Source: Phaeovulum molybdatiresistens (lineage in GTDB: Bacteria > Pseudomonadota > Alphaproteobacteria > Rhodobacterales > Rhodobacteraceae). Taken from it: 64,000 nt of DNA. The stretch is taken from NCBI RefSeq assembly GCF_023544865.1, contig NZ_JAMJFX010000001.1, positions 248,001 through 312,000 of the forward strand, in the 5' to 3' direction. Shown one piece after another: positions 43,312 through 54,475 of this stretch (the first letter of the stretch is position 1; each line of letters starts with the position of its first letter). The position numbers and the translations under genes are program-made. Under the pieces are notes generated by a model. That model was not told the origin of the DNA. It saw only the letters and a program-made list of their open reading frames with translations, and did not search any database.

Positions 43312-44202
43312 TCAGGCCGTCAGGCCTTCGGGTTCCGGCAGGCCATGCGCGCGGCAGCAGGCGGTGACGGTATTGGCCAGCAGGCAGGCGATGGTCATCG
43401 GCCCGACACCGCCGGGCACCGGCGTGATCGCCCCCGCCACCTGCACGGCCGAGGCGAAATGCACATCACCCACCAGGCGGGATTTGCCGTCGCGCTCGAT
43501 CCGGTTGATGCCCACGTCGATCACCGTGGCGCCGGGCTTGACCCAATCGCCGGGGATCATCTCGGGGCGGCCGACGGCGGCAACAAGGATATCGGCGCGC
43601 CGGCACACCTCGGGCAGGTCGCGGGTGCGGCTGTGGGCGATGGTCACCGTGCAGCTTTCGCCCAGCAGCAACTGTGCCATCGGCTTGCCGACGATGTTGG
43701 ACCGGCCCACGACAACCGCATTCATGCCGCTCAGATCGCCCAGATGGTCACGCAGCATCATCAGGCAGCCCAGCGGCGTGCAGGGCACCATCGCCTTTTG
43801 CCCCGTGCCCAGAAGCCCCACGTTCGAGATGTGGAATCCATCCACATCCTTGGCCGGGTCGATCGCGTTGATCACCAGATCGGCGTTCAGATGCGCGGGC
43901 AAGGGCAGCTGCACCAGAATGCCATGCACCGCGGGGTCGGCATTCAGCCGGGCAATCAGCGCCAGAAGCGTCTGTTCGGTGGTGTCGGCGGGCAGCTTGT
44001 GTTCATAACTATTCATCCCGGCGGCTTGGGTCTGGATACCCTTGTTCTTGACATAGACCGCCGATGCCGGGTCTTCGCCGACCAGCACCACGGCCAGCCC
44101 CGGGATCAGGCCATGTTCGCTGTGCAGGCGCGCGGCATGGACGCCGACCTTTTCGCGCACCCGCGCGGCAAAGGCCTTGCCGTCGATGATGGTGGCGGTC
44201 AT
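43312..44202 (-). CDS. folD: Bifunctional methylenetetrahydrofolate dehydrogenase/cyclohydrolase
   Basis: Interconverts 5,10-methylene-, methenyl- and 10-formyl-tetrahydrofolate with NADP, downstream of the formate-THF ligase in the same cluster. The 296-residue protein shows '[14 protein letters not shown]' (active-site Tyr/Lys), '[10 protein letters not shown]' and the NADP-binding '[18 protein letters not shown]'. '[14 protein letters not shown]' is near the end. The start at 44202 follows AGAGGAGG and overlaps the chorismate mutase stop by four bases. Confidence 0.96.
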   Translation of the reverse strand: MTATIIDGKAFAARVREKVGVHAARLHSEHGLIPGLAVVLVGEDPASAVYVKNKGIQTQAAGMNSYEHKLPADTTEQTLLALIARLNADPAVHGILVQLPLPAHLNADLVINAIDPAKDVDGFHISNVGLLGTGQKAMVPCTPLGCLMMLRDHLGDLSGMNAVVVGRSNIVGKPMAQLLLGESCTVTIAHSRTRDLPEVCRRADILVAAVGRPEMIPGDWVKPGATVIDVGINRIERDGKSRLVGDVHFASAVQVAGAITPVPGGVGPMTIACLLANTVTACCRAHGLPEPEGLTA

Positions 44203-44504
44203 GCCTCCTCTCCTTTTCCCAAGACCTGTTCTTCGCGGACGATCGCCCATTCGATGATCTGGCGCCAAAGCACCTCGGCCTGGGCGGGGTCCAGCCCTTC
44301 GCGTTGGGCCACGGCGCGGACATGGGCCACGACCTCTTCCACACGGGCGTCAATGCGCGCGGGAAGGCCCACGCCCTGTTTGATCTGCGCCGCGCGTTCG
44401 ATCAGCCGCGCGCGCGTGGCCAGCAGCGCCACAAGCCGGGCATCCAGCGCATCGATCTCCGTGCGCAGTTCTGCCATGCTGGCGATGGTTTCCGGTGCCT
44501 TCAT
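44199..44504 (-). CDS. Chorismate mutase, AroQ class
   Basis: Converts chorismate to prephenate for phenylalanine and tyrosine synthesis. The 101-residue all-helical AroQ domain contains '[20 protein letters not shown]', '[13 protein letters not shown]' and '[16 protein letters not shown]'-like helix 3 (here '[16 protein letters not shown]'), with the active-site arginines and lysine in place. It stands as a free domain, not fused to a dehydratase. It lies between fhs and folD and is translationally coupled to folD. A related pyruvate-lyase activity cannot be excluded. Confidence 0.9.
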   Translation of the reverse strand: MKAPETIASMAELRTEIDALDARLVALLATRARLIERAAQIKQGVGLPARIDARVEEVVAHVRAVAQREGLDPAQAEVLWRQIIEWAIVREEQVLGKGEEA

Positions 44505-44577
44505 CCGCGCCCCCAAGCCTTGCACATTCGTGCAGACCCTATCGCAGGGATCGCGCCAAGGCTCAAGCCCGGAAGCC

Positions 44578-46248
44578 CTAGAACAGGCCCATCACCGCGC
44601 CATCCGGCCCAAGGCCGATCGTTTCGGCGGCGGGGGTGCGGGGCAGGCCCGGCATTGTCATGATCTCGCCGCAGATCACCACGATGAAGCCTGCGCCCGC
44701 CGACAGGCGCACCTCGCGGATCGGCAGGGTGTGGCCGGTGGGCGCGCCGCGCAGCTGTGGATCGGTGGAAAAGCTGTATTGCGTCTTGGCCATGCAGATC
44801 GGGAAATGGCCATAGCCCGCCGCCTCCCAGGCGCGCAGCTGATCGCGGATCGCCTTGTCGGCGATGACCTCGCCGGCGTGGTAGATGCGCCGCGCGATCG
44901 TGTCGATCTTGTCGAACAGGGTCATGTCATCGGGGTAAAGCGGGGCAAAGGCCCCGGCCCCGCTTTCGGCCAGCGCCACGACCCTGCGCGCCAGATCCTC
45001 GGCCCCGGCGCCGCCTTCGGCCCAGTGACGACAAACGATAGCCTCGGCGCCCTGCCCCGCCACATAGTCCCTGACCGCGGCGATCTCGGCCTCGGTATCG
45101 GTGGCGAAATGATTGATCGCCACAACGACCGGGACGCCGAAACCCTTGGTATTGGCGATGTGGCGGCCAAGATTGGGACAGCCCTTCTGCACCGCTTCGA
45201 CGTTTTCGGCGCCCAGATCCGCCTTGGCGACGCCGCCGTTCATCTTCATCGCGCGCACCGTGGCCACGATCACCGCCGCCGCCGGCGTCAGCCCCGCCTT
45301 GCGGCATTTGATATCAAAGAACTTCTCGGCCCCCAGATCGGCGCCAAAGCCCGCCTCGGTCACGACGTAATCCGCCAGTTTCAGCGCGGTCGTCGTGGCC
45401 ATCACCGAATTGCAGCCATGCGCGATATTGGCGAACGGCCCGCCATGGACGAAGGCCGGGGTGTGTTCCAGCGTCTGCACCAGATTGGGCTGCATCGCCT
45501 CTTTCAGCAGCACCGTCATCGCGCCATCGGCCTTCAGATCGGCGCAGGTGATCGGCGTCTTGTCGCGCCGATAGGCCACGACGATGCGCCCTAGCCGGTC
45601 CTGCAGGTCGGCCAGGTCGCGCGCCAGGCACAGGATCGCCATCACCTCGGAGGCGACGGTGATGTCAAACCCGGTCTGGCGGGCAAATCCGTTGGACACG
45701 CCGCCCAAGCCCACGACGATGTCGCGCAGCGCGCGGTCGTTCATGTCCATCACCCGGCGCCAGGTGATCCGGCGTTCGTCAATCTCCAGCGCGTTGCCCC
45801 AGTAGATGTGGTTGTCGATCATCGCCGACAACAGGTTATGCGCCGCCGTGATGGCGTGGAAATCGCCGGTGAAATGCAGGTTCATCTCCTCCATCGGCAC
45901 GATCTGGGCAAAGCCGCCCCCCGCGGCGCCGCCCTTCATGCCGAAATTCGGGCCAAGGCTGGCCTCGCGGATGCAGATCGCGGTTCGTTTGCCGATCCGC
46001 GACAACGCATCGCCCAGACCCACGGTGGTGGTGGTCTTGCCTTCGCCCGCGGGCGTGGGGTTGATGGCGGTCACCAAGATCAGCTTGCCATCCGCCCGCC
46101 CCCCCAGCCCGTCGATGAAGGCGCGATCGACCTTGGCCTTGTCGCGGCCATAGGGGATCAGCGCGTCTTCGGGAATGCCCAGTTTCGCGCCAATCTCGGC
46201 GATCGGGCGTTTTTGGGCGGCGCGGGCGATTTCGATATCGGATTGCAT
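44578..46248 (-). CDS. fhs: Formate--tetrahydrofolate ligase
   Basis: Makes 10-formyl-THF from formate, THF and ATP. The start at 46248 follows GGAGG and gives 556 residues, full length for the family. The ATP loop '[18 protein letters not shown]' is at about 65-82. '[20 protein letters not shown]' and '[15 protein letters not shown]' are strongly conserved in Fhs, as is '[11 protein letters not shown]'. With folD in the same run it can move formate into the methylene-THF pool. Confidence 0.97.
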   Translation of the reverse strand: MQSDIEIARAAQKRPIAEIGAKLGIPEDALIPYGRDKAKVDRAFIDGLGGRADGKLILVTAINPTPAGEGKTTTTVGLGDALSRIGKRTAICIREASLGPNFGMKGGAAGGGFAQIVPMEEMNLHFTGDFHAITAAHNLLSAMIDNHIYWGNALEIDERRITWRRVMDMNDRALRDIVVGLGGVSNGFARQTGFDITVASEVMAILCLARDLADLQDRLGRIVVAYRRDKTPITCADLKADGAMTVLLKEAMQPNLVQTLEHTPAFVHGGPFANIAHGCNSVMATTTALKLADYVVTEAGFGADLGAEKFFDIKCRKAGLTPAAAVIVATVRAMKMNGGVAKADLGAENVEAVQKGCPNLGRHIANTKGFGVPVVVAINHFATDTEAEIAAVRDYVAGQGAEAIVCRHWAEGGAGAEDLARRVVALAESGAGAFAPLYPDDMTLFDKIDTIARRIYHAGEVIADKAIRDQLRAWEAAGYGHFPICMAKTQYSFSTDPQLRGAPTGHTLPIREVRLSAGAGFIVVICGEIMTMPGLPRTPAAETIGLGPDGAVMGLF

Positions 46249-46363
46249 CCAGTCCTCCGTCAGCTGGCCCCAGCCTAATCGGGCGATGGGCCAAGGCGAA
46301 CCGAAATGCGACACAACAGGGCAGAAAACGCCCTGCCCGCCGGGCCGCGCAGGGACGCCCGGG

Positions 46364-47155
46364 TCAGCCGCCGACGCGCAGGGTCAGGAACATCCGCCGA
46401 TAGGGAAAGATCACGCTGCCATCGGCTTCGGTCGGATAGGCCGCGCCAAGCGCCATTTCATAGCGGTGCAGGAAGGCCGCCGCCTCATCCGGGGCCAGCA
46501 GGTCCAGGAAGGGGCGCATCGTGGTGGGTTCAGTGAACAGCCGCACCGGGTGCCCCGTTTCCGCGGCGGGCAGGCGCTGAAGGTAATCGGTTTCCCAGAC
46601 ATCCGCCGCCCCCAGCGGGACCAGCATCCGCAAATAGTCGATCGGGGCGGCAACCGGGGGCTGCCAGCCGGTGAAATCGAACCGGTCGGGGAACATTTCC
46701 GCCGCAAATTCCCGCAAGAACCTGTGCGAGGGCGCATTGTGCTGGCGCGACATCTGCAGCGCCAGCACCCCGCCGGGCGCCAGACGACCCGCAAGATCGG
46801 GGATCAGCCGGTCATGATCGGGCAACCATTGCAGCAGGCCATTGGCAAAGATCAGCGCCGGGGGCTTGCCCGGGCGCCAGTCCACCGCATCGGCCAGATC
46901 ACAGCGGTGATAGGCACCTGTCGCCGCGGCCTCGGCCAGCATGGCGGGCGCGGCATCGACGCCGATGATCTTGCGATCGGGGAAACGATCCGCGATCGCC
47001 GGACCCGCCGCGCCATTGCCGCAGCCCAGATCGACGATCTTGCCACCGGGCAGGTCATCGGGCACCCGCGCCAGCAGATCCCGCGCAGGCCGCAGCCGCA
47101 GCGATGCATAGCGACCGTAAAGGGCGGGGTCCCACCGACCACCCTGCGCGGCCAT
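46364..47155 (-). CDS. Trans-aconitate 2-methyltransferase-like SAM enzyme
   Basis: Class I S-adenosylmethionine methyltransferase of 263 residues, most like Tam. '[20 protein letters not shown]' is the characteristic opening, '[20 protein letters not shown]' is the SAM-binding loop, and '[17 protein letters not shown]' and '[15 protein letters not shown]' follow. The start at 47155 lies upstream of the conserved region; a longer frame would overlap the end of ftsH by 29 nt. Trans-aconitate as substrate is inferred from family resemblance. Confidence 0.85.
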   Translation of the reverse strand: MAAQGGRWDPALYGRYASLRLRPARDLLARVPDDLPGGKIVDLGCGNGAAGPAIADRFPDRKIIGVDAAPAMLAEAAATGAYHRCDLADAVDWRPGKPPALIFANGLLQWLPDHDRLIPDLAGRLAPGGVLALQMSRQHNAPSHRFLREFAAEMFPDRFDFTGWQPPVAAPIDYLRMLVPLGAADVWETDYLQRLPAAETGHPVRLFTEPTTMRPFLDLLAPDEAAAFLHRYEMALGAAYPTEADGSVIFPYRRMFLTLRVGG

Positions 47156-47186
47156 ACCCCGGACGGCAGACAGGCGCGTCACCGGA

Positions 47187-49097
47187 TCAGGCCGACGGCT
47201 CGGGGGCGACGTCACCGCCCTTGGGCGCCGCGGGCTTGGTCTTTGGGATCGCCGTCACCGAAGGCAGGCTGCCCGAGGGCGGCACTTCGGCATCGTCATC
47301 GCCACCCAGCGGCGTTCCCGCGATCACCTTCTTGATCTCATCCCCGGTCAGCGTTTCATATTCCAGCAAGCCCTTGGCCAGACGTTCGAACTGTTCGGAC
47401 TGTTCCAGAAGGATCTGGCGAGCCTGCTGATAGCCTTCCTCGATCAGGTCCTTCACCTCTTGCTCGATCAGTTCCTTGGTATGGGCCGAAACCGAGAAGC
47501 CGCCGGCATTGCCGGAATACCCCTCATGCGCCTCGGCATAGTCGATATTGCCGACCTTGTCGGACATGCCCCAGCGCATGACCATGGCACGCGCCAGGGC
47601 GCTGGCCTGCTGGATGTCGCCTGCCGGGCCGTTAGACACACCTTCCTCACCATATTTGATGATCTCGGCGGCCTTGCCCGCCATCGTCATGGTGATTCGC
47701 TGCTTGGCTTCATCCTTGTGCATGTTCAGCCGGTCCATTTCGGGCAGGCTGACGACCATACCCAGCGCGCCGCCGCGCGGGATGATGGTGGCCTTGTAGA
47801 CCGGGTCGCATTTGGGCAGCGCCATGCCGACGATGGCGTGGCCGGCCTCATGATAGGCGGTCTTTTCCTTCTGCTCGGGCGTCAGCACCATGGACCGACG
47901 CTCAACCCCCAGCATCACCTTGTCCTTGGCGTTTTCGAAATCGGCCATGGTGACCTGACGGCGATCGACGCGCGCCGCCATCAGCGCGGCTTCATTCACC
48001 AGGTTCATCAGATCGGCACCCGAAAAGCCCGGCGTACCGCGCGCGATCAGGCGCAGGTCGACATCGGGGGCCAGCGGCACCTTGCGGGCATGCACCGACA
48101 GGATCTTTTCGCGGCCCTTGATGTCGGGGTTGGGCACATGGATCTGGCGGTCAAAGCGGCCGGGACGCAGCAGGGCCGGGTCCAGCACATCGCGGCGGTT
48201 TGTGGCGGCGATGATGATGATGCCCTCATTCGCCTCAAAGCCGTCCATTTCGACCAGCAGCTGGTTCAGCGTCTGTTCGCGTTCGTCATTGCCGCCGCCG
48301 ATGCCCACGCCGCGCGCACGGCCCACGGCGTCGATTTCATCGATGAAGACGATGCAGGGGGCGTTTTTCTTGGCCTGTTCGAACATGTCGCGCACGCGGC
48401 TTGCACCCACGCCCACGAACATTTCCACGAAGTCCGACCCCGAGATGGTGAAGAACGGCACACCCGCCTCGCCCGCGATGGCGCGCGCCAACAGGGTCTT
48501 ACCCGTGCCGGGCGGGCCGACCAGCAGCGCGCCTTTCGGGATCTTGCCGCCCAGGCGGCTGAATTTCTGCGGATTGCGCAGGAATTCGACGATTTCTTCC
48601 AGCTCTTCCTTGGCCTCATCGATACCGGCCACGTCGTCAAAGGTCACACGGCCTTGCTTTTCGGTCAGCAGCTTGGCCTTGGATTTGCCAAAGCCCATCG
48701 CGCCGCCCTTGCCGCCGCCCTGCATGCGGTTCATGAAGAAGATCCAGATGCCGATCAGCACCAGGAACGGCAGCCACACCCCCAGCAGCGACATGAAGCC
48801 CGACTGTTCCTGACGGACCACCGAAACCTCGACCCCGCTTTCGATCAGCTTTTCGGCAATCGGGTCGGATGCGGGCTTGATCGTGGTGTAGGTGCTGCCG
48901 TCGGCGACCTGGAAGGTCACCGTCTCGCCATCCAGGCGGACGTTCTTGACCTCACCCTTCTCGACCCGGTCCATGAAGGCCGAATAGCTGGTCGAGCGCG
49001 CATTGACCGAGCTTTGCCCGTCACCAAACAGATTGAAAAGCGCCAGGATGAGCAGGAAAAGCACCGCCCAGAAGGCAAGATTGCGCGCGTTACCCAA
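47187..49097 (-). CDS. ftsH: ATP-dependent zinc metalloprotease FtsH
   Basis: Membrane-anchored hexameric AAA+ protease that degrades membrane proteins and regulators. The 636 residues include two N-terminal membrane helices around a periplasmic domain. Walker A is at about 194-201 ('[17 protein letters not shown]'), Walker B is '[12 protein letters not shown]', and the second region of homology includes '[11 protein letters not shown]'. The zinc site His416-Glu-Ala-Gly-His420 is in '[13 protein letters not shown]'. The start is TTG at 49097 with GGAGG 7 nt upstream. It follows tilS, the usual arrangement. Confidence 0.97.
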   Translation of the reverse strand: MGNARNLAFWAVLFLLILALFNLFGDGQSSVNARSTSYSAFMDRVEKGEVKNVRLDGETVTFQVADGSTYTTIKPASDPIAEKLIESGVEVSVVRQEQSGFMSLLGVWLPFLVLIGIWIFFMNRMQGGGKGGAMGFGKSKAKLLTEKQGRVTFDDVAGIDEAKEELEEIVEFLRNPQKFSRLGGKIPKGALLVGPPGTGKTLLARAIAGEAGVPFFTISGSDFVEMFVGVGASRVRDMFEQAKKNAPCIVFIDEIDAVGRARGVGIGGGNDEREQTLNQLLVEMDGFEANEGIIIIAATNRRDVLDPALLRPGRFDRQIHVPNPDIKGREKILSVHARKVPLAPDVDLRLIARGTPGFSGADLMNLVNEAALMAARVDRRQVTMADFENAKDKVMLGVERRSMVLTPEQKEKTAYHEAGHAIVGMALPKCDPVYKATIIPRGGALGMVVSLPEMDRLNMHKDEAKQRITMTMAGKAAEIIKYGEEGVSNGPAGDIQQASALARAMVMRWGMSDKVGNIDYAEAHEGYSGNAGGFSVSAHTKELIEQEVKDLIEEGYQQARQILLEQSEQFERLAKGLLEYETLTGDEIKKVIAGTPLGGDDDAEVPPSGSLPSVTAIPKTKPAAPKGGDVAPEPSA

Positions 49098-49109
49098 GGG
49101 GAAACCTCC
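49098..49109 (-). promoter_or_regulatory. Ribosome-binding site that decides a TTG start for ftsH
   Basis: On the minus strand GGAGG (49109-49105) and a 7-nt spacer lead directly into TTG, read as Met-Gly-Asn-Ala-Arg. No ATG or GTG near this site gives the conserved FtsH N-terminus, so the TTG start is well supported and probably lowers translation. Confidence 0.75.
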
Positions 49110-49177
49110 AATAGTTCGCCGGCGCCGGATGCAGGTCCGCGCCTTTGGGTCTGAAAATAGGGATTAGTTGGGCAGGT

Positions 49178-50404
49178 TCAACGCCTGAATAGCGATCGGC
49201 GGAAACTGCCGCATGCGATCTGCGCTTTCCAGCCGTTTTCCGCCCCTGCAAGCGGCGCCGCCACAAGCTGCGCGCCCGCCCAGATGGCGGGGCTGGCCAG
49301 CAGGCTGGCCCGTGGCAGGCCCGTGGCGCGCCAGTCGGGGCAGTGGCGCAGCCCCTCGGCGCCAAGCGCGGCGATGGTCAGGCCCGGCCGGACCGGGCCG
49401 TCCAATTGCCAGCGGTCCCAGATCTGGCCCGCGGGCAGGCGAAGGCCGGCCACGGCGCGGGATTCGCGGGTGATGCGGATCTGGCCGGGGCTGACCAGCA
49501 CGCGGCAGCCGTGCAGGGTGCAGTCGCGCAGATCGGCCAGAAGCCTGGCCACCTTGGCCGCGCGGGGCGCATAGTCGGCACCCGACACCCAGATCAGCGC
49601 GGCATTGATCAGGCGGCGGCGCATCTCGGGGTGGACACCGGGGCCAAAGGCCGCGGCCTCAATCACCAGATCGCCCGCAACCTCGGTGACATGGGCCGCG
49701 ACCAGCCGGTCAAGGTCGGCGCAAAGCGTGGCCTCGGCTTGCGCCAGATGGCCCACGACGGTCGTGATCGTGTCCGTCCCGATCCCCAGGGGTGCCAGCG
49801 CGGCAAGGGCACGGCGCGCCTTCACGCGGTCAAAGCGCGGGTTGTCGTTCGACGGGTCGTCAACCCACGGCAGACCCCGCGCCGAAAGCCAGGCACGCAG
49901 ATCGGCGCGGGTCGCGTCCAGAAGCGGGCGGTGCCAAGTGACGCCCTCGGCCTGAAACCGGGGGCGCATGCCCGACAACCCTTCAAGCCCCGCGGCGCGC
50001 GACAGGCGCATCAGAAAGGTTTCCGCCTGATCGTCGGCGGTATGGCCCAGCGCGACATGCGCGATACCCTGCGCCCGCGCCCAGCCACCGATCAGCGACA
50101 GCCGCGCGCGGCGCGCCTGATCCATCAGATTGCCGCGCGCCGCCGTCCCCTGCCAGCCCAGCGTGGCATGGCTAACCCCCAGCCGGGCGCAGGCGCTTGC
50201 GACAAAATCGGCCTCGGCCTTCGCCTCGGGACGCAGGCCATGATCGACGGTGACGGCCTGAAGCTGAAACCGGCCCGTCGCGTGCAACAGTTGCAACAGC
50301 GCCATCGAATCGCCGCCGCCGGAAACGGCAACCCCGACACGCGCGGGCATGTCGGGGGGAAAGGCCGCTTGTGCCAGATCTTCCAGCACCTTGGGCGCGG
50401 TCAC
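49178..50404 (-). CDS. tilS: tRNA(Ile)-lysidine synthase
   Basis: Converts C34 of tRNA-Ile(CAU) to lysidine, letting it read AUA. The 408-residue protein has the N-type ATP pyrophosphatase P-loop 'VAVSGGGDSMALLQLLH' near residue 25. 'HTADDQAETFLMRLSRAAGL' (the catalytic HTADD segment) and 'VDDPSNDNPRFDRVKAR' are other TilS hallmarks. The C-terminal tRNA-binding part is less conserved. Its ATG overlaps the stop of cpoB by four bases. Confidence 0.95.
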   Translation of the reverse strand: MTAPKVLEDLAQAAFPPDMPARVGVAVSGGGDSMALLQLLHATGRFQLQAVTVDHGLRPEAKAEADFVASACARLGVSHATLGWQGTAARGNLMDQARRARLSLIGGWARAQGIAHVALGHTADDQAETFLMRLSRAAGLEGLSGMRPRFQAEGVTWHRPLLDATRADLRAWLSARGLPWVDDPSNDNPRFDRVKARRALAALAPLGIGTDTITTVVGHLAQAEATLCADLDRLVAAHVTEVAGDLVIEAAAFGPGVHPEMRRRLINAALIWVSGADYAPRAAKVARLLADLRDCTLHGCRVLVSPGQIRITRESRAVAGLRLPAGQIWDRWQLDGPVRPGLTIAALGAEGLRHCPDWRATGLPRASLLASPAIWAGAQLVAAPLAGAENGWKAQIACGSFRRSLFRR

Positions 50405-51231
50405 TGGCAGCCCAGCCCCTGCATTGCGGATGCCGCCTGCCCCGCCGCCGGCGCGCCGGGAAAGCGGATGCCAACCTCGGCCAGGGTGGCGCAGGCCTCG
50501 ACCTGCTGGCCCAGATCACCCAGCGAGCGGCCCAGCATCAGCAGGCTGTCCGCGGCGCGCAGGCCCTGCGGCTCGGCCGAAAAGGCCTCAAGCCAGGCGC
50601 GGGCCGCACCGGGAAGATCGCCCGCCTGCTGCAACGCCTCGCCACGCAGGAACATCGCCTCGGCGGTCAGCGGGCCGCCCGGGTAGGTTTGGGCAAAGGT
50701 CGCAAAGAGGTCAGCGGCGCCGCGAAAGTCACCTTGACCGAGCACCCCCTTGGCCCGGTCGAAATCCGCCTGTTCGTTCATTGCCATCGACGGCGCGGCG
50801 GCGGGCGCGGTGGCATTGGGGGCCGGGGCGGTGACCGCCGCGGCCGTGACCGGCGCACCGCCCAGGGTGGGCGTCTGGCCGATTGTGGAAATGTCGCAGC
50901 CCGGTTCCAGTTCACACAGGCGAAATTCCAGATCGCCCAGGCGGTTGGTGCCATCGCTGACGACGCGATTGATGCGGTTTTCCAGCGCCTCGGCGCGCGC
51001 GGTCAGGCGCGACAGCGCCGCCTCCATCGTGTTCATCCGGTCCAGCGCCGATGCACCGCCCGCCGCCTGCAGCCCCGGCGCGCCCGAGGTCACCAGCTCG
51101 GATCGCAGGCCCTGCAGATCGGCCGACAGCTGCGACAGCTCGGCCCGGATATCGGCAAGGGTGCCCGCATCCTGCCCAAAGGCAGGCGCGGCCAGGCCCA
51201 GGGCCAGCGAAAGAACGACCGCCCGCATCAT
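50401..51231 (-). CDS. cpoB: Tol-Pal system protein CpoB (YbgF)
   Basis: Periplasmic protein that couples Tol-Pal to septal peptidoglycan synthesis. It is 276 residues from the tandem ATGs at 51231/51228, with a signal peptide ending 'APAFGQ'-like. An N-terminal coiled-coil region follows ('LADIRAELSQLSADLQGLRS', 'EAALSRLTARAEALENRINR'), then a Pro/Ala linker and a C-terminal TPR domain with 'FDRAKGVLGQGDFRGAADLF' and 'MLGRSLGDLGQQVEACATLA'. It follows pal by 14 nt and overlaps tilS. Confidence 0.93.
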   Translation of the reverse strand: MMRAVVLSLALGLAAPAFGQDAGTLADIRAELSQLSADLQGLRSELVTSGAPGLQAAGGASALDRMNTMEAALSRLTARAEALENRINRVVSDGTNRLGDLEFRLCELEPGCDISTIGQTPTLGGAPVTAAAVTAPAPNATAPAAAPSMAMNEQADFDRAKGVLGQGDFRGAADLFATFAQTYPGGPLTAEAMFLRGEALQQAGDLPGAARAWLEAFSAEPQGLRAADSLLMLGRSLGDLGQQVEACATLAEVGIRFPGAPAAGQAASAMQGLGCQ

Positions 51232-51245
51232 CGCGCCACCGCCCC

Positions 51246-51776
51246 TCAGCTGCCCGCGCCGATCGAGATCACCGTGACCGCGCGGCGGTTCTGGGAATAG
51301 CACGATTCGGTCGAACAAACCGCCAACGGGCGTTCTTTGCCATAGGAAACAGTGCGCAGGCGGTTCGGGGCAACCCCTTGCGAAATCAGGTATTCCTGCA
51401 CCGAATTGGCGCGGCGCGCACCCAGCGCAAGGTTGTATTCACGTGTGCCCTGTTCGTCGGCATGGCCTTCGATAATGGCGGAATATTGCGGCCGGCTGGC
51501 CAGCCACTGCGCCTGACCGCGCAGGGTATTCTGCGCATCAGGGCCAAGCGTCGATTGATCGACCGCGAACAGAACCTTGTCGCCGATGGTCTGGGCGAAA
51601 TAGGCCGGCGAGTTCGGGTCCGAGGCCAGACCCATCTGGTCCACGCCCCCCGCGCCGCCGCCAAAGGCACCGCCCGGATCGACGACACCGCCGCCCGCGC
51701 CATAGCGGTCGGGGTTGTTACAGGCCGCAAGCGCAAGCGCGGACAGAAGAAGAAGTGCCTTGGGTGCGAAAGTCAT
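51246..51776 (-). CDS. pal: Peptidoglycan-associated lipoprotein Pal
   Basis: Outer-membrane lipoprotein binding peptidoglycan and TolB. The 176 residues start with a lipoprotein signal ending in 'LALAAC' (Cys19). A Gly-rich linker ('GAGGGVVDPGGAFGGGAGG') and an OmpA-type domain with 'IIEGHADEQGTREYNLALGA' follow. Two cysteines near the end ('VCSTESCYS') could form a disulfide. It lies 74 nt after tolB. Confidence 0.96.
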   Translation of the reverse strand: MTFAPKALLLLSALALAACNNPDRYGAGGGVVDPGGAFGGGAGGVDQMGLASDPNSPAYFAQTIGDKVLFAVDQSTLGPDAQNTLRGQAQWLASRPQYSAIIEGHADEQGTREYNLALGARRANSVQEYLISQGVAPNRLRTVSYGKERPLAVCSTESCYSQNRRAVTVISIGAGS

Positions 51777-51850
51777 GGTTTACCGCCTTTTTTCACTGGC
51801 TCGATGCCATTCATACTAACAGGTTCGCCGCAGCTTGGGAATCACCCGCC

Positions 51851-53170
51851 TCAGGGCAGAAGCGGCGACCAGGCCGGGTCCGAGGCCGCGCCCGGAAGCG
51901 GCACCGCCTTCAGGTTGCGCCCCGAAATATCCACCGAGAACAGCTGCGCCCCGCCCGCCGCACCGGGGCTTTCACGGGTGAACATGATCACGCGGCCGTT
52001 GGGCGACCAGGTCGGCCCTTCGTCCAGGAAGGACGAGGTCAGCAACCGTTCTTCCGACCCGTCGGTGCGCATCACGCCGATGTGGAAACGCCCGGCATGT
52101 TGCTTGGTGAACGCGATCAGGTCGCCGCGCGGTGACCAGACCGGCGTGCCATAGCGCCCCTCACCAAAGGAGATCCGCACCGCCTCGCCGCCGCCAGCGG
52201 GCATGATATACAGCTGCTGGCTGCCCGAACGGTCGGATTCGAACACGATCCGGCTGCCATCGGGGGAATAGGACGGCGCGGTTTCGATCGCAGGCGTATT
52301 GGTCAGCCGCTGCGGCGCGCCACCGTTCACGCCCATGCGCCAGATGTCGGTATTGCCGCCCTGTTCCAGCGAATAGACGATGCTGCCGCCATCGGGCGAA
52401 AACCGCGGGGCAAAGGTCATCGTGCCAGGCACCTCGGGCAGAAGCTGGCCCGAAGCATTGGCAACGTTCAGCATCTTGATGCGCGGGAAGCCGCTTTCAA
52501 AGGTCGTGTAAAGGATCCGGTCGCCGGTGGGCGAAAACCGCGGGGCCAGAACGATGGTGCTGGAATCCGTCAGATACTGCACATTCGCGCCGTCATAATC
52601 CATCACCGCAAGACGCTTCTGACGGTTGTCCTTGGGCCCGCTTTCGGACACGAACACCACCCGGCTGTCGAAATAGCCCGATTCCCCGGTGATCCGGCTA
52701 TAGGCGATGTCGGCGACCTTGTGCGCCAGCCGCCGCCAGCTGGCCGGCGAGGCCGCAAGCTGCTGCCCCTCGCCCAGCTCCTGGCCCGAGAACACATCGA
52801 ACAGGCGGAACTTGACCACCACGCGCCCGCCCGAAACCGACACCGCCCCGGTCAGCAGCGCCTGGGCATTGATCGCCTGCCAATCGGGGTAGGACACGGG
52901 CGCATCGAAAGATGAAATCCGCTGGATATGCGCGCTTTGCGGAATTTCGCGGAACAGCCCCGTGCCTGACAGGTCGGCGGCGATGACGCGGGTGATATCG
53001 GCGGCCAATTGCCCGGCATCGCCGCTTTCGGCCACGAAACCGGGCAGCGCGAAGGGCAAGGGCTCGATCACACCATCGGTGATCTCGATGCGCAGCGGTC
53101 CTTGCTGGGCATGCAGCGCGACGGGGGTCAGCGCAAGGGCGGCCAGGGCGGCCAGGGCGAAACGGATCAT
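51851..53170 (-). CDS. tolB: Tol-Pal system beta-propeller protein TolB
   Basis: Periplasmic protein linking Pal with the TolQRA complex. I favour the ATG at 53170 (439 residues) because AGGGA lies 8 nt upstream; 53179 is an alternative. The signal peptide ends near 'ALHAQ'. The N-terminal domain contains '[20 protein letters not shown]'. The six-bladed propeller is made of repeats such as '[17 protein letters not shown]', '[18 protein letters not shown]' and '[18 protein letters not shown]'. It follows tolA. Confidence 0.95.
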   Translation of the reverse strand: MIRFALAALAALALTPVALHAQQGPLRIEITDGVIEPLPFALPGFVAESGDAGQLAADITRVIAADLSGTGLFREIPQSAHIQRISSFDAPVSYPDWQAINAQALLTGAVSVSGGRVVVKFRLFDVFSGQELGEGQQLAASPASWRRLAHKVADIAYSRITGESGYFDSRVVFVSESGPKDNRQKRLAVMDYDGANVQYLTDSSTIVLAPRFSPTGDRILYTTFESGFPRIKMLNVANASGQLLPEVPGTMTFAPRFSPDGGSIVYSLEQGGNTDIWRMGVNGGAPQRLTNTPAIETAPSYSPDGSRIVFESDRSGSQQLYIMPAGGGEAVRISFGEGRYGTPVWSPRGDLIAFTKQHAGRFHIGVMRTDGSEERLLTSSFLDEGPTWSPNGRVIMFTRESPGAAGGAQLFSVDISGRNLKAVPLPGAASDPAWSPLLP

Positions 53171-53280
53171 TCGGTGCATCCCTGAAATGCGGGTGAAACT
53201 GTTGTAACGGGTTTTCGCGGCGGCTGGGATCACAACTGCCTCAGCGGGCGCGCGGTTCCCGAACGGGGCGGCGGCGCGGG

Positions 53281-54468
53281 TCATTTCATCCTCATCTTTT
53301 CGGGATTGAAGACGATCTCGATTTCACGCCAGTGGTCGTATTTCTCGGGCGGCAGCGGGAAGCCATCCGATCCACAGCGCACGATGGCGCGGCGCCCGGC
53401 CTCAAAGGCCTGGTTGGCCGCAGCCTCGGACCCGCCTTCATGGCTGATCCGGCGGATGGACCCCACATCGGGGCGGCCATCAGGCATCATCGTGACGCCC
53501 AGCGTGACAACGGTGCGCAGCGCCTCGGTCGACAGCGCGCCCACGTTCCAACAGGCTTTCACATCGACGATCAGCGCATCTTTTTCCCCCGAGGTCAGCG
53601 GCGGGCCTGCGGCCGCGCGACCAACGCCACCCGTGCCAGAGCCTGTTTCCGCCGCCAGCGCCTCGGCCAGCGCATCGGCGACGGCATCGGATTGGCTTGG
53701 CGCCGCGGGCGTTGCGGCAGGCGCAGCGGTTTCCACCTGCGGCGCGGGCCGGGCGGGGGCGGGCTGCGCGGGGCGCGCGCGCGGTCGGGCCGACGTCAGC
53801 GGGGCCGAAGATTGCGGCCGCTCATCCGTTTCCGTGGCCTCGGTCACGATCTCGGTCGTGGCCTCGGGCGGGGCGGCTTCGGGTTCCGGCGCCTCGACGG
53901 TTTCCTCGGGCTCGGCGGTCTCATCGGGGCGGGTTTCGGCCTGCGCCATTTCGGACACCTGCGCATCCGGCGGGGGCGCCTCGGCAGGGGTCGGGGCCAC
54001 GCGCGGGGCCGGGCGCGGCCGGGGGCGCGGGCTGATTTCCATCAGCACGGTCGCCGAAGGTTCCTCGACCGGGGGCATCGGCTGCATCGGGGGGGCTTCT
54101 GTCACCTCAGCCTGGGCAGGCGGGGTGGTCAAATCGCTCATGTCCGGGGTGGCTTCCGGCTCCGGCTCGGCCATGGGCGGGGGTGGGGCCTCGGCGGCCA
54201 CCTCGGGGTCAGGCTGCGGCGCAGGCGGGGTGTCCTGCGCAACCGACGGTGCCTGCGGCTGCGCCACCGCCACATCCGACGGGCGCGGCGCCGCCGCCAT
54301 CATCGCGGCAAATTCCGCCTCGGACATCACCGAAACCTCGGTCATGATCACCGGATCGGTGGGGCGCGCGCGGAACAGATCGCCGCCAAAGGCGACCCAG
54401 GCGATCAGCCCCAGATGAAGCGCCGCCGAAAGCCCGGTGCCAATCCTGTCCGCCCGATCCATGGGCAT
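53281..54468 (-). CDS. tolA: Cell envelope integrity protein TolA
   Basis: Inner-membrane protein spanning the periplasm from TolQR to Pal/TolB. The 395 residues start with one membrane helix (about 13-30). A long Pro/Glu/Ala-rich middle (about 60-280) replaces the Ala/Lys helix of enteric TolA. A C-terminal TonB/TolA-like domain follows with '[17 protein letters not shown]' and '[20 protein letters not shown]', whose two cysteines probably pair. GAGG is 5 nt before the ATG. It overlaps no neighbour: tolR ends 7 nt before its start. Confidence 0.9.
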   Translation of the reverse strand: MPMDRADRIGTGLSAALHLGLIAWVAFGGDLFRARPTDPVIMTEVSVMSEAEFAAMMAAAPRPSDVAVAQPQAPSVAQDTPPAPQPDPEVAAEAPPPPMAEPEPEATPDMSDLTTPPAQAEVTEAPPMQPMPPVEEPSATVLMEISPRPRPRPAPRVAPTPAEAPPPDAQVSEMAQAETRPDETAEPEETVEAPEPEAAPPEATTEIVTEATETDERPQSSAPLTSARPRARPAQPAPARPAPQVETAAPAATPAAPSQSDAVADALAEALAAETGSGTGGVGRAAAGPPLTSGEKDALIVDVKACWNVGALSTEALRTVVTLGVTMMPDGRPDVGSIRRISHEGGSEAAANQAFEAGRRAIVRCGSDGFPLPPEKYDHWREIEIVFNPEKMRMK

Positions 54469-54475
54469 GATGACC

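Noticed and set aside
42829..45594. 921-codon open frame on the plus strand opposite folD, aroQ and fhs
   Set aside because: Spans three clear minus-strand genes and gives a low-complexity His/Arg/Gln-rich protein; a shadow frame.
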